64,000 bases of DNA from Beroe forskalii (Eukaryota; Ctenophora; Nuda; Beroida; Beroidae): contig WFMF01000113.1 in assembly GCA_011033025.1 (NCBI GenBank), positions 372,001 through 436,000 on the forward strand. The letters are read 5' to 3'. How positions within the stretch are numbered: the first letter of the stretch is position 1; every line of letters starts with the position of its first letter. The position numbers and the translations under genes are program-made. Shown here one piece after another: positions 26,201 through 35,659 of the stretch. The notes below the pieces were generated by a model, which did no database searches, was not told the DNA's origin, and was given only the letters and a program-made list of their open reading frames with translations.

Positions 26201-29200
26201 AGGACATACAACTAAACCAAATGCCGAACTCAGCCCACCTAAACCAAATGCCCGCAACCTCCCAACTAAACCAAATACCCTCCCAACTAAACCAGATGCC
26301 GTCTGATCTGACTCCAGCTTTACACCACCTGCCAGCAACAACCCTTCACCCGTCAGCCGTGATGCAGCCTTCATCCCAAGTGATGCAGCCTTCATCCCAA
26401 GTGATGCAGCCTCTAACCCAAGTGATGCAACCCACGACCCAAGTGCTGCAACCCACGACCCAAGTGCTGCAACCCGCCCCCTCCCAAGTGCTGCAGCACC
26501 CTCTCAGAGAAAGGAGCTCCAGCAACCAGAGCGTGGAACAGATGATCTGTGAGGAGGAAGTTCTGGTGCAGGAAGGGGAGGGCATCCCACCCCCTCCCTC
26601 CACTCACGCCTGGCAGATACAGGAAAATGTGAGGTCCCCTAAAGGGCCGGGGGAGCAGCCCCTACTTTTCATTTTGCAATGGTATGGATAGCTATTCTTC
26701 ACGCTTAAAAATTAGGTTGTTACGACTTACGAATTACGATGTGATGACTTCATCAATAGATGACTTCAATGCGCGAATTATTTTCGCACCATAATAAGTA
26801 CTATTTTCTATCGATTATTATTCATGATAATATAATCATGGACTTAAATTTTCAATCTCTGAGATCATCTTCTGACGCTATTGCGACTCATTCTTCTTGT
26901 TTCGTAAATGATTGAACTTGACGTCAAATTTACGCAGAATTTCTGCGAAATTTTCCCGCAATCCCCAATAATTTCCTCCAATAATCGTAAAAGTATGGGC
27001 ATCACAATCCCGTGACAGCTATATTTTCCGGAGAATTGACCACAATAAGTTACAATAATTACAGCAATTGGGTATATCGAATCTTGAGCTAATTTGACAA
27101 ATATAACTATGGTATACAAGCCCCTAATATGCGTCGCACACGAGCCTTAACTCACTTGTCGTGATCAGATCACCATTATAAACCCTGATTCTGACATCAA
27201 TACTCTCTACCTACTCTTCAACGCAGCATATTATAGCTCAGATAATACACGAAATTCCGTAATAATCCGATGGTATATTAAATTCTAGTAAACTAATCAT
27301 CTCGTATACCATTTTCTGTGTAATTCCGTACATAATCCCATGTTATTTTCAGGAAAGTACTGCAACTGCGTGTGATAGGATCTCAGCCCCAGTAGCTCCA
27401 GCCTCACTCCACTCTCAACAACCTCCCCCTCCTCCCATTCAACAGTGAGTAGATACTTGCAAACTTCGATGAAATACCATTTTGGACTAGTCAATAAAAC
27501 ACCATTTATAGCTATGATGATTACATCATATCCACACCAATAGCACACTATTTAGAGCCATATTAATATTACTCCATCTCAACACAGCGTACCATGTTGA
27601 GCTATGATAATGACGTCATATTCTCCACTCCCCGTACTTAAGATACTATTGTCGAAGGATTGTCTTCCACAGAAAGGGTATTTAGGAGAAGACTGGTGAT
27701 ATGTTGGTGCGACGACAACATGGAATTATGATGACGTTCCGTAGAAAATATTCAACTCGTTTAGTCGTTAGCCTTGATAAGTTAATCTAGATTTAAATTA
27801 AGGGGCAATAATTATAGAAACATTGACTTAAATTGATGGACAAATTGAGACCCATTATTTGCTTAGAATTCTCCGTTTTAAACCCAAGAAAACAACTTCT
27901 GATATATGAGCAATGCTATTGGTCATTGGATGGTTATTGATAAGCAGTTGTAATATAAAATGGATAATTTATGTGGTAATGTGCATCATTCTTTCTCACA
28001 CTAGATAGGATTTAGACACAAGCCAGACTAACGAGACACGGCTCAAACCGACCTTAAATCCTAGTGGTGTATCGGGAAAACTTTGCGTTTGATTATGATG
28101 TCATTTTCATGGTATAGCGTGGTTAATTGATGAAGTTTTGTAGTCTGTTACGGGCACACTTTGGTGGCTAATTGCTAGGCAACGTGTGCGGTTTCTTTAC
28201 CCAATCACAGCTGATTTCTCTGCTAATTGGTACATGAGTTAGAAATGAATGCACCCAATTAGACACTGCATATTATGAGTAACGGGTATTTATAACATGT
28301 TGAGTCATCCCTCGTTTACATTAGCCACGTTTACACGTTTAGACTCATTCCCTCCCGAGATGTCCGTGAAAAAGTCACATTAACAGACCTACCAGTTATG
28401 AAGTTTTCTCAGTTTATGGCTGTCACACCTTATTAAAAACGTTAAACGGCAGCTCGTTAAGAACGGTGTTGAAAATCTATGCATTGTTCTGACTCTCTTC
28501 CAAAGAATTTATACGAAACACTATATGTCGGCTTATTCTTAGTTTTTGTAATAAGGAGTTAAAAATATAACGAATTTCTCATTTCAGAGATTGAAATAAT
28601 GCCACATACTCAATTAACAATTTCCTACCTTCGAGCGCGCGCTAAGATCTTATCTCTGTAGAGCTTTTATCAGCTCATCCCTCACTTTTATCTCACTTAT
28701 CTCTCAAATTCCGCGGAATTACCGTTTATTAATCTCCCTCTCTGTCTCTCCCTGCTATTATCTCACGTTGCCAGTCACCTCGATGGCTGAGTAGCGGCTC
28801 GTTTTGTCGGTGCCCTCTGTAGATGTATTGCTGGTGTGTAGGCGGGTTCAAGTCATCAGCACACCATTCTAACGCCTGATAATGACGTCACAACCTGGTG
28901 TTTAATATGTGTGTGTGTTCGACTTTAATATATAATGTGTGGTGGTGTGCGAGCCGTGGTGATTGAGAGAACGACAAATATACAAATGTGTGAGGAGTCT
29001 GTGTACTTTTTACTTTACATCTTCCTCATTTATATTAGCAGTGCAAAGGCTTCTTCAAAAACATATTCTCTTTAAAGGCTGTAGCAGCCCTGGGATCACC
29101 TCAGAGTTCCCTTTATTAATTGTAAGTGTCCTAGAAATGGGAGACACCCCTATTTCAATAAATTATGCGTCCTCATCACAGCTCTGATATATAAAGTAGC

Positions 29201-32200
29201 CGCTAGAAGAAGATGATAATATTTAATTTAATATGTTAATATTTCTATGTTATTTATGAGTCACATGATAATAAATATATCCTATATTATGATTACAGTC
29301 TCTCTCATCAGTTGGTAACCTCTCCCAGACACACCGAGTGTCAGAGCCGCGCTGTGTGTGATTTCATATTCTCTTTGATCTTTCGAACTCCTTAGCTACG
29401 TCACCTTGTTACGAGCCGCTCGCAGAGATCATGTCTGTTTGTTTGTGTGTTCGTCTGTGTGTTCGTCAGTGTGTTTGTTTGTGTGTGTGCGTCTGTGTGT
29501 GCGTCTGTGTGTTCGTCTGAGTGTTTGTTAGTGTGTAGGTGTAAGAGTGTATGAGTGCGTCTCAATGTTTGTCTGTGTCAGTGTGTCTGTACGAATGTCA
29601 GTGCCTGATTAGTGAGGTTTGGTTTTGTTTTCGCAACCCTTGGCCTCTTTGTTTGTGTTTTTTGTATCTTTACTCCTTTCTTTGTATGTACGTTTGTTGC
29701 CGTGTTCGTCTGTATGTATGTTTGTCTGTCTGTATATCTGTGTCAGAACACTGCACGTATCTCCACCAGATCACGTGTATCACAAAGGCTGTGTGTGTTT
29801 GTCTGAGTGTCAGTGTCTGTCTGTGTTGCCTCCTACTGCTTCTCTTTCTCAAAAGCTCAAAGCAAAACTAGCCTCTCTATCACGTGACGCCTGCTCTTTG
29901 AAGACCCGGACCAGTAATGCTTACAGTGACGTAGCAGCAGCAGTTGATAGCTCCTTCGTAAACTTTACAGATCAATAATAATATGTTATGTAGCAGCTCC
30001 TTTATAAAATGTTGATAGAGCATCACTCCTTTATAAACGCATCTTCACGATGTTAGCTGCTGTTGCCACAAAAGGCGGCCCGAGTTAACGTATGATCACT
30101 TTGCTGGAGGGAGCATTATGCATGACTAATCGCATGATAGCACCACCGTAATCATAATACTGTAGGCTGGGACACATTTTACAATGTTTCCCTGATATAC
30201 AACCACTGAACCCTGTTTACTGCTAGTTCCATGGCTCTATGATAGTCAGGAACACTCTAGATGTATTCCAAACCCCCTCTCATATTCCCCAGACGCAGAC
30301 AGTGTCTCGATTGTCTCCCATCATACGAGGAGCTGGCTGTGATCTCGTCTGCAAATGAATTGTTTTTCATCTCCTCAGAGCATGTCCTGTGCCACCTGTG
30401 TGGCACACTGCAACACTCTCTCTCTCATTTCATAATACTCTCTCACTTTCCTCCTCCAAAGTCAGTGCGGCGTGTGCATCCTTCAAACAAAGATAGATAT
30501 CACACTGGCATCCTAGCTCTTCACATCCTATCACTTTTTACTCTCTATTCTACTGCTCACTTCTTCCTTAACTCCTACTTCTCCTACTTAGTCTCTTAGC
30601 TTTATAACATCTTCAGCACATCGCTCAATCCCTCCCACCTTTGCCACACTGCCCCTCTTACAGGCTCCATCATCTCAGTTCTCTGAGGAAATTAACCTTT
30701 CCCTCACGTGTGGGCGCCTATTGAGCCGAGTAGAAATTGCTGAATGCCGGAGAGAATTGTCGGCTCGTTTGTTACTTTATCTCAAGTGGTATTGTCAACG
30801 CCAGCCTGGTACTAGCTGACCCTGATTGCGCGGATGTTCATCCCCCCTTTGTGTGTGTGCTCTTTACTTTCCACTGGTGCTGCATTGTCACTATCGGATA
30901 TAAAACACGTATAAGCCAGTGTCTGGCCGCTCATGAACCCTGTTTATGCGGGAGAAATATGTGAAATATCCGTCGTTTAAAACGCGAATTCCAAGTTCAA
31001 AAGAAAATCTATCTGTTGTCTTGTCAACCGGCAGCTACCGGTAATTGATTGAGCTTATAATATAAAGACGTTCGTTTGTGTTTACACAGTGACGCAGTGT
31101 TTGTTGGTCTGTCTGTCAAGCGCATCAAGTCGACAGCTTAAATCTTAATTACGGAAATTTGACATCAAAGCTCCGGCTCGGTCTTTGAGAGGACACTGGT
31201 TGTTATTTAAATTAACTGTCCGGGCTTTAGTACGGCAGTCCACCTTTACCCCATTCATTGAGCTGAGATCAAAGTGATAGGCAGTAACCGGTGAATAATT
31301 TCCCTTCATTAACCAACTCATTAACGGCTTGCTCATTATGCACATATATACTGGTTGGGTTATGCGTTCATGTGATCATTATTCTAACACAAACCGTTTG
31401 TTTTGTCGGGCGGAGCCGAGAAAGGGAGAGCGAGAGAGCGGGCGCGGGATTTCTTGCCGGAAATATCAATTAAGTAAATATTCATCTCTTCATTTGTAGT
31501 TTTGGAGGCCATTGAATGGATTAAATTAGAAGTAGGGCCCTAGTAGTAACTTGGACAGTGCAATACAATGTATATAGTTCATATTCGCATTTGTTTCTCC
31601 CGGCTGGTACTCTAATTTGAACTACTTTTCCTACTCGATTATCAGTGATATTAATCGAAACATTTTCCGATAGCTGAACATAAAATATGTGTTTTTTAAG
31701 AACAAATCTCTTCGCGAAAGTGTAGAGGTGTATAATGCTACTCATATCAAATGTTCCATCGTAGTATCTCCTCATCATCTTTCCGCGTGCATTTCAAAAA
31801 AAATACATTAGACTCCTTTGTACACATCTCGTGTCTATTTCCTAAACCCGACCAAACCATCTCGTGCCCTGTCAAGCCAACCAACACAGTTCCTAACTCT
31901 TCCCCAATCCCTCCCAATCACCCCGATCACATCTCCCTAACTCCCCCAGTACTACTCGTGTAACTTTCCCTAACCCCTGTTCCTTCCAATCATCTCGTTT
32001 CTGTATCCCTAACCCCCTCTCCCCGCAGAATTCCCGAGATACAGATCGTGTACACGTTTGGGGCGGACGGTAGTTGCTACGGCAAGGCGGTCACTGCACC
32101 ACGGGTCACTCTCCGGCAGTTCAAGGAGATCGTGGCGTGGGGCAACTGCGGACCCAACACCAGGTATGTAGATCTTTCGAGACACAATCAAGAGAGTTGT

Positions 32201-33890
32201 TCTTGATTTTATCATTCCTTCTTTTTCTTTCTTTATTTCTTTCTATTTCTGAAGATGCTTCTCTATTTTCATATCTTGTGCGTTGAAGCGTTGAGTGACA
32301 TTCCAGTGAAATCTTAAGAAGGGATTTTCATGCCATGTGAGTGTGTTGTGGTTAAACACTTGAAGATATCTGACAGTTTGTAATGGTTAACAGTGTGTGT
32401 GTGAGTGTGTGTGTGTATGAGAATGATATCTTCAACTTGTCAACAGATTCTGATACATTTCCCCTCGCGCGCCTTGTATACACTGATTCCTCATGTATAC
32501 TACCATGATAAAGTGCACACGTGATCAGAGCAAGTTCACATGCATTGCATGTTCATTGTAACATATTGAGAGAGATATATCTAAACTCTTTCCCCGGTGG
32601 AGCTGTGTTTAATTTACCTGTAATTTGTGATATAATATGGCTCGAATAAAGCAACATGTCACCATGGACAGAGTGTTCTATTTCTCATATCACACTGGAA
32701 ACATGCATGTAGAGGAGTACGTTGATCGCGTTCATGGGACGGCTGACGCCATCCATTAAGAATACTATCTCCTTTACAGTGCAGTGAGTGCTGAAATGTT
32801 GTGCTTTCGTGGTCCCTTCAAACTTTCACAGAGGTATCAAGAAATGTGTGTCCAACGCGATAATCAGCTTGAGCCTTAACATTTATTGGAACATCTCAAT
32901 TATTAGAAGGTTGAAACTATACACAGGCCCCCTCAAACCTATGCATTCCTATATAGCTGTACGACTGTCCAGGATTAAATGAGCTCTCAGTGATAATTCT
33001 ACAAATGAGTTACTGATCATTCAAAGATTCAATACATAATGCTATCGTTAGCAATTATTCCTCGGAAAATCGATTCTGTGAGCCATTTCCCGTGAGGTTA
33101 GTAATGATAAATGAGCTCTTCAAAGCTTCGAGGGGACACCTATGTCATAATCTGATAGCAAATCTCAGAAAATTAGCCCCCATAATTACAATAGGAATAA
33201 TATGAAATAGCGATTTATGCCCGTGTGTCCCTGGAGATATCACGGTGTAAAACATAATATGATCGGAGCAGGTGGTCCCTGAAGCTGGTGTCCACTCTTT
33301 TAGCAAGGCTAACATCTCAAAGACGCGTTGAGAACGGGGACACGACTACAAAGGGGCCGAGTAAACGGCTCACTAAGGACTTGTTAGAGCGGATAATAAC
33401 CTACCATATATAAATATAAATATTATAGGGGAGTATGTCTGTGCGTGGGTTTGAGTGTGTAGTCTGAAGTGGTTCTACAACTATACAACAACATGTGAGG
33501 GTACACTTAACTCTCGGGTATCCGAGAAATCATGAAAATTTGTATTCGTCTGGAATGTTCGCTCTCCCTTCTTCTTCTTCTTCTAATTATTGGTTTCAAA
33601 TGTGATTTGCTATGGTTTCGCTAATTACACTGCTTCACGGTTGACTGGTTGTCACTCAGGTTTCATCTTTTCATCACCAAACACTCGATTCTTCTCCATG
33701 ATAATGATATACCAATGATCGTATTATTTCTGAGATTTATGCTAAATCTTGTTCGTATTTCAGGTATTTCTTCAAGCGCCAACTGGCAGGAATTGGTGAG
33801 GTGCACGATGAAATTTCTCAAGATGAAGCGGTCCTCCCTTTCTGGGCCCCAAACACAATCTACGCTAGGATTGAACGAGACCCGCATTGA
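14163..33890 (+). CDS. AXIN: Axin, Wnt-pathway scaffold (10 exons, RGS + GSK3-binding helix + DIX)
   Basis: Axin is the cytoplasmic scaffold that brings APC, GSK3, CK1 and beta-catenin together for beta-catenin destruction, and it polymerises through its DIX domain. Exons read: 14163-14205, 14787-14953, 15608-16168, 17002-17094, 21457-21541, 25628-25744, 25936-26628, 27353-27444, 32029-32163, 33764-33890. All junctions are GT-AG and all phases fit, giving about 703 aa if the frame change in exon 3 is allowed for. The RGS domain is at about residues 75-205 (SFQQFLRA, FLCLCKEFKEW, VLANYIFDNFI, then FEEAYQYVSL). A GSK3-binding helix lies at about 317-345 (LMEELLPRLEVI, compare FAEELIHRLEAV in vertebrates). 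A proline/glutamine-rich linker follows, then the DIX domain at about 617-703 (VYTFG, RVTLRQFKEIV, RYFFKRQ, DEAVLP). The domain order is that of Axin and excludes Dishevelled (no PDZ or DEP) and ordinary RGS proteins. I see no vertebrate-type beta-catenin helix. The first exon is uncertain. Confidence 0.9.
14787..14953 (+). CDS. AXIN: Axin exon 2, N-terminal region before RGS
   Basis: The acceptor is ctttcag at 14786 and the donor gaggag|gtgggt at 14953. It encodes a serine stretch and a basic segment, then a helical stretch (ALQKLLSMVEPIMRPL) leading into the RGS domain. There is no clear tankyrase-binding motif of the R-x-x-P-D-G type seen in bilaterian Axins. The phases match both neighbours. 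Confidence 0.75.
15608..16168 (+). CDS. AXIN: Axin exon 3, RGS domain, with a +1 frame change
   Basis: The acceptor follows a long C/T tract (tgtttcag, 15607); the donor is ctccag|gtgagt. The first 77 codons read the start of the RGS fold in one frame. From about 15839 the rest of the RGS fold and a serine-rich tail read in the next frame (APSRYYSSEVIRRNIERL, FEEAYQYVSLVIIQQNVV). Both halves have strong coding character and G/C-rich third positions, so they form one exon. Skipping one base in the GGTGG at 15836-15840 restores the frame and makes the exon-end phase fit exon 4. A one-base assembly error or a real polymorphism is the simplest reading. Confidence 0.88.
16169..17001 (+). other. 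Axin intron 3
   Basis: It opens with a G/T-rich degenerate repeat (about 16169-16320) of GGTTTACTGAGAGTTTG-like units. The repeat partly copies the donor context and is rich in GGG triplets, which often act as intronic splicing enhancers. No other feature. Confidence 0.6.
17002..17094 (+). CDS. AXIN: Axin exon 4, Ser/Gly linker
   Basis: Acceptor ttatcgcag, donor gcag|gtaact. It encodes a serine-, alanine- and glycine-rich linker (SVSEIQSISSSKTGS). Both ends match the neighbouring exons in phase. Low complexity means support comes from splice sites and phase only. Confidence 0.72.
19614..19680 (+). repeat. CRE-core palindromic element, copy in Axin intron 4
   Basis: AATAGGCGGT at the left, then ACCATTATATACCCTGATAA and TGACATCAT. 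One CRE base is changed. Right end degenerate. Confidence 0.55.
20277..21097 (-). mobile_element. Helitron-type element, copy A
   Basis: Read on the minus strand it starts TCTTATATATAATTTGG and ends GCAGGCCCAACGGGCCTGC-TAG, a perfect hairpin followed by CTAG. The host base after CTAG is T, as required for A/T-site rolling-circle insertion. Length is 821 bp, with no Rep/helicase, so it is non-autonomous. It contains the short open frame starting MSVCAGAQFKFELAKK. Confidence 0.85.
21098..21400 (-). mobile_element. Helitron-type element, short copy A2, tandem with A
   Basis: A 303-bp relative. Its 3' CTAG (21098-21101) abuts the TC start of copy A directly. On the minus strand it starts TCTTATATAATTTCGCAACC. 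Its terminal hairpin is degenerate and its internal sequence differs from A. Confidence 0.75.
21457..21541 (+). CDS. AXIN: Axin exon 5, Ser/Lys-rich linker
   Basis: Acceptor tgtttcag, donor aagaag|gtttgt. It encodes a basic, serine-rich linker (AAFDKYYSSKNSQKKSSKK) just before the GSK3-binding exon. It lies immediately downstream of two Helitron copies in the preceding intron. The phase fits on both sides. Confidence 0.75.
22042..22158. repeat. E-box minisatellite (about 21-bp unit, five to six copies)
   Basis: Units of GATCACGTGATCTGAATCC. Four carry a perfect palindromic CACGTG and others carry CATGTG or CACATG. Located in Axin intron 5. Confidence 0.85.
22676..22748 (+). repeat. CRE-core palindromic element, best copy
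   Basis: Left end AGTAGGCGGTT, right end AACCGCCTATTT, with GTGATAATGACGTCATCTT just inside the right end: a complete inverted-repeat unit of about 70 bp with a perfect TGACGTCA. In Axin intron 5. Confidence 0.65.
22860..22928 (+). repeat. CRE-core palindromic element, copy
   Basis: AATAGCTG at the left, ACCGTTATAAACCATGACAA and TGACGTCATT in the middle, then CCAACTATT at the right. It lies about 110 bp from the previous copy. Confidence 0.55.
25186..25258 (+). repeat. CRE-core palindromic element, copy
   Basis: AATAGCCGGTTTCG at the left, TAATCCCTGATAATGACGTC in the middle, ACTATCTACTATT at the right. In Axin intron 5. Confidence 0.55.
25567..25627 (+). repeat. 15-bp tandem repeat triplicating a branch-point motif
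   Basis: Three exact copies of CCCTCGCTAACCAAC-type units. Each carries CTAAC, with the likely branch adenines at 25579, 25594 and 25609, which is 48, 33 and 18 bases from the acceptor of Axin exon 6. Confidence 0.85.
25628..25744 (+). CDS. AXIN: Axin exon 6, GSK3-binding helix
   Basis: Acceptor ctctttcag, donor ccat|gtaagt; 39 codons in phase 0. The helix PAKLMEELLPRLEVISLEQ matches the position and hydrophobic pattern of the Axin GSK3-interaction helix, with its conserved E-E-L-(I/L)-x-R-L-E core. A 15-bp tandem repeat just upstream triplicates the likely branch site. Confidence 0.85.
25936..26628 (+). CDS. AXIN: Axin exon 7, Pro/Gln-rich linker with peptide repeats
   Basis: Phase 0 at both ends: acceptor gttgcag at 25935, donor gaaaat|gtgagg. 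It is a 231-codon linker with three internal repeat tracts: D-x-(D/G)-L-P at the start, L-N-Q-M-P units in the middle and Q-V-(M/L)-Q-P units near the end. It ends with an acidic patch (ICEEEVLVQEGEG). In vertebrate Axin this interval carries the beta-catenin helix; no match to L-D-x-H-V-x-x-V is visible here. The exact start could lie later, but the CAG at 25933-25935 is the one that fits the phase. Confidence 0.8.
26629..27352 (+). other. Axin intron 7
   Basis: A 0.7 kb AT-rich intron. It contains one degenerate CRE-core copy near 27165-27220 and no other recognised feature. Confidence 0.6.
27353..27444 (+). CDS. AXIN: Axin exon 8, Pro-rich linker
   Basis: Acceptor attttcag, donor caaca|gtgagt. 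It encodes a short linker ending in a proline run (HSQQPPPPPIQQ) directly before the DIX domain. The phase agrees with exons 7 and 9. Confidence 0.75.
28840..28905 (+). repeat. CRE-core palindromic element, copy
   Basis: TAGGCGGGTT at the left, then CACCATTCTAACGCCTGATA and ATGACGTCAC. In Axin intron 8. Further partial copies lie near 17690, 23185, 24600, 27165 and 27590. Confidence 0.55.
29411..29600. repeat. GTGTGT/GTCTGT-rich simple repeat
   Basis: Degenerate tandem TGTGTGTTCGTC-like units, continuing more weakly to about 29830. They generate spurious cysteine-rich open frames. Confidence 0.8.
32029..32163 (+). CDS. AXIN: Axin exon 9, DIX domain first half
   Basis: The acceptor ccccgcag follows a long C/T tract with several CTAAC branch-like motifs; the donor is accag|gtatgt. 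It encodes the first DIX strands and helix (IQIVYTFG, then RVTLRQFKEIV), matching VVAYYFCGE...RAVTLGQFKELL of vertebrate Axin. Confidence 0.9.
32164..33763 (+). other. Axin intron 9, splitting the DIX domain
   Basis: A 1.6 kb intron with (GT)n near 32390-32420 and (CTT)n near 33569-33582. No other feature seen. Confidence 0.65.
33764..33890 (+). CDS. AXIN: Axin exon 10, DIX domain second half and stop
   Basis: Acceptor tatttcag. It encodes RYFFKRQ and DEAVLPFW, the hallmark second half of DIX (YRYYFKK and EDEAVLPVF in vertebrate Axin). The protein ends in a TGA at 33888-33890, a few residues after the domain, as usual for the family. An overlapping open frame past this stop is a shadow. Confidence 0.9.
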
Positions 33891-34930
33891 AGAGCTGAAG
33901 TCGAGTCATCAGACACAACAAAAGACTGTTTATAAAACACATGCATTTGAAGAAGAAGAAGCAAATATTTGCCGCCCTATAGTGACAGCTGGAATGTGCT
34001 CGGACACTGAATTCAAAGAAATGTTTTTACTATACTGATCAGCTTACAATTATAATTTTTACATTTTCCATAGATAATTATTTATGAAAATCACACAGTT
34101 GACAATTAAACTCCTCAATAATTTAAATAATTTAGGTAGCTTAAACGGTGCTAACTGTTTTTGTACTTGGACTCTTTCTATGGAATCAAATTGTACTAAA
34201 ACTAATTTTATTACTGGCTCATTTATTTAAGTCGGGAATTTCTATCAAAGATAGAGATTTGTTATGATACAATTAATAGCACGTTAGTTCCGATTGGAAC
34301 ATTATCAGCGAATTAACTTCGTGGAGATTTATAAGCTTTGTTTTCAAACCATCAAACAGTGTACTGTACTTTTAATATTTTCAGTTTTATTAAAATACCA
34401 TGTCTTATTTGAGCCCAATATCATGTTTTGCACGACAAAATATTGCATCACTTTGTTATATCTGTAATTATTAAAGAACTGTATAAGCCGTCAAAAGTGT
34501 TCTTTTTGATTGACTTTCCTATGTGCACAATCATAAAGCCTTGGATATGTGAAGGCTGCTGACGGCGGTTATACAGACAAGAGTCAAAGCACAACCGTGG
34601 GAAAATTTTCCGCAAAGTTATATCTGTTAGAGATATTTTAGAATCATAGGTCATGATGCGCGGCGCTATATTAGCAACGGCATAAAATTAAAATGCGGAA
34701 TCATATCGACGGACGTTGCCCGTCTATTTCTTCTGACTGGGTCCTGGATGGTTCTCGTTTATATGTAAGACTTCAAAACTTCAGCAAAGCAACTTGATTC
34801 CAAATTTCCTGTTAAATTGCAGTTCATGGCCGCGTTGTGCTTTGTCTATCGCTGATAAATCTAACATAACAAGTACAAAGTAACAAGATCCCTTCCCTAG
34901 TTTTACGACCGCGGCGTAGCTCCTTTATCT
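33891..34930. other. Axin 3' flank
   Basis: AT-rich sequence expected to hold the Axin 3' UTR. ATTAAA-type poly(A) candidates are present near 34105 and 34388, but none can be chosen. No gene seen. Confidence 0.45.
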
Positions 34931-35106
34931 TTGTAGGATGTTACCCTACCCTCCGCCGCGCACGCAAGGTTTTCCACGACCCTCCAAACCTCCGAGTGTT
35001 GCGCGCAGGGATGGGAGAAATCCATCAACTTTATCTTCAAACTCGGAAGGGTCTATCAACTCTATCATCATTGATCATCGATAACCAATAGACAACCAAG
35101 CTTAAC

Positions 35107-35659
35107 TCGTAGGATGTTACCCTACCCTCGCGCGCGCGGCGCAACGTTCCACATTTGGACGTCACTTTGTCCAACAACAAGTCAGAAGAAAGGGACGGAC
35201 ATCGCCCGTCGACTCCCATATAAACGGCTCTGAGTGACGTCACAGATCTAAACGTCAATTTTTCTGTATCCTAAACCTAACCATAACCCTAATCAAAACC
35301 CAAACCTTAATCCTAACCCTAACCCTAACAAATCCTGACCCTAATCCTGACCCTAACCCTAGTCCTTGAAGCGCTAGGTGCGCTTAATTATATTTTTCTG
35401 AGTGATGTCATTGTCATAGATAACGAAGGCTCCCGTTTATATGGGAGACCTACCCTGGTTTCGCGCACGGAGTGCGCGGCGCGGCACGCCGCTAAACCAG
35501 GCTCGCGACACCCCTGGCCTGGTTAGGGGAAGGATATACGTGTTAAGCTTCGGCGGGCGATGTCCGTCCCTTTCTTCTGACTTGTTGTTGGAGGCGCAAA
35601 GTGACGTCCAAATGTGGAACGTTGCGCCGCGCGCGCGAGGGTAGGGTAACATCCTACGA
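35107..35659. mobile_element. Long-terminal-inverted-repeat element with a nested MITE
   Basis: Arms of about 104 bp are inverted copies: 35107-35209 and 35555-35659 (TCGTAGGATGTTACCCTACC at the outer end, GGGACGGACATCGCCCG at the inner end). A partial third copy of the outer end lies at about 34935. The interior holds a smaller inverted-repeat element at 35214-35446 and a CG-rich segment. No transposase. Confidence 0.75.
35214..35446 (+). mobile_element. MITE with telomere-like core, copy 1
   Basis: Ends TCCCATATAAACGG inverted, flanked on both sides by GAC (a possible 3-bp target duplication). The interior holds about 90 bp of degenerate CCCTAA repeats, then AGCGCTAGGTGCGCTTAATT and two CRE-like TGACGTCA/TGATGTCA sites near the ends. 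Confidence 0.8.

Larger units (their letters stand above)
27445..32028 (+). other. Axin intron 8
   Basis: A 4.6 kb intron with CRE-core copies (27590, 28840), a paired CCAAT motif near 28200-28240 and a G/T-rich low-complexity tract (about 29411-29600). The 3' end is strongly C-rich with repeated CTAAC motifs. Long open frames here are chance frames in low-complexity DNA. Confidence 0.6.

Noticed and set aside
26346-26607. Minus-strand open frames rich in Cys, Gly and Trp in Axin exon 7
   Set aside because: Antisense shadows of the QVMQP repeat codons.
29551-29978. Cys/Val/Leu-rich open frames of about 100 codons
   Set aside because: Translation of a GTGTCTGT-type simple repeat.
30261-30599. 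112-codon plus-strand open frame in Axin intron 8
   Set aside because: C/T-rich low-complexity sequence gives a Leu/Ser-rich frame without domain or splice support.
33649-34038. 129-codon plus-strand open frame over the last Axin exon
   Set aside because: It is an overlapping frame. The DIX motifs RYFFKRQ and DEAVLP are in the other frame and stop at 33890.
35250-35380. CCCTAA repeats considered as a chromosome end or telomere fusion
   Set aside because: The tract is short, degenerate and bounded by the inverted ends of a MITE that recurs at 48 kb.
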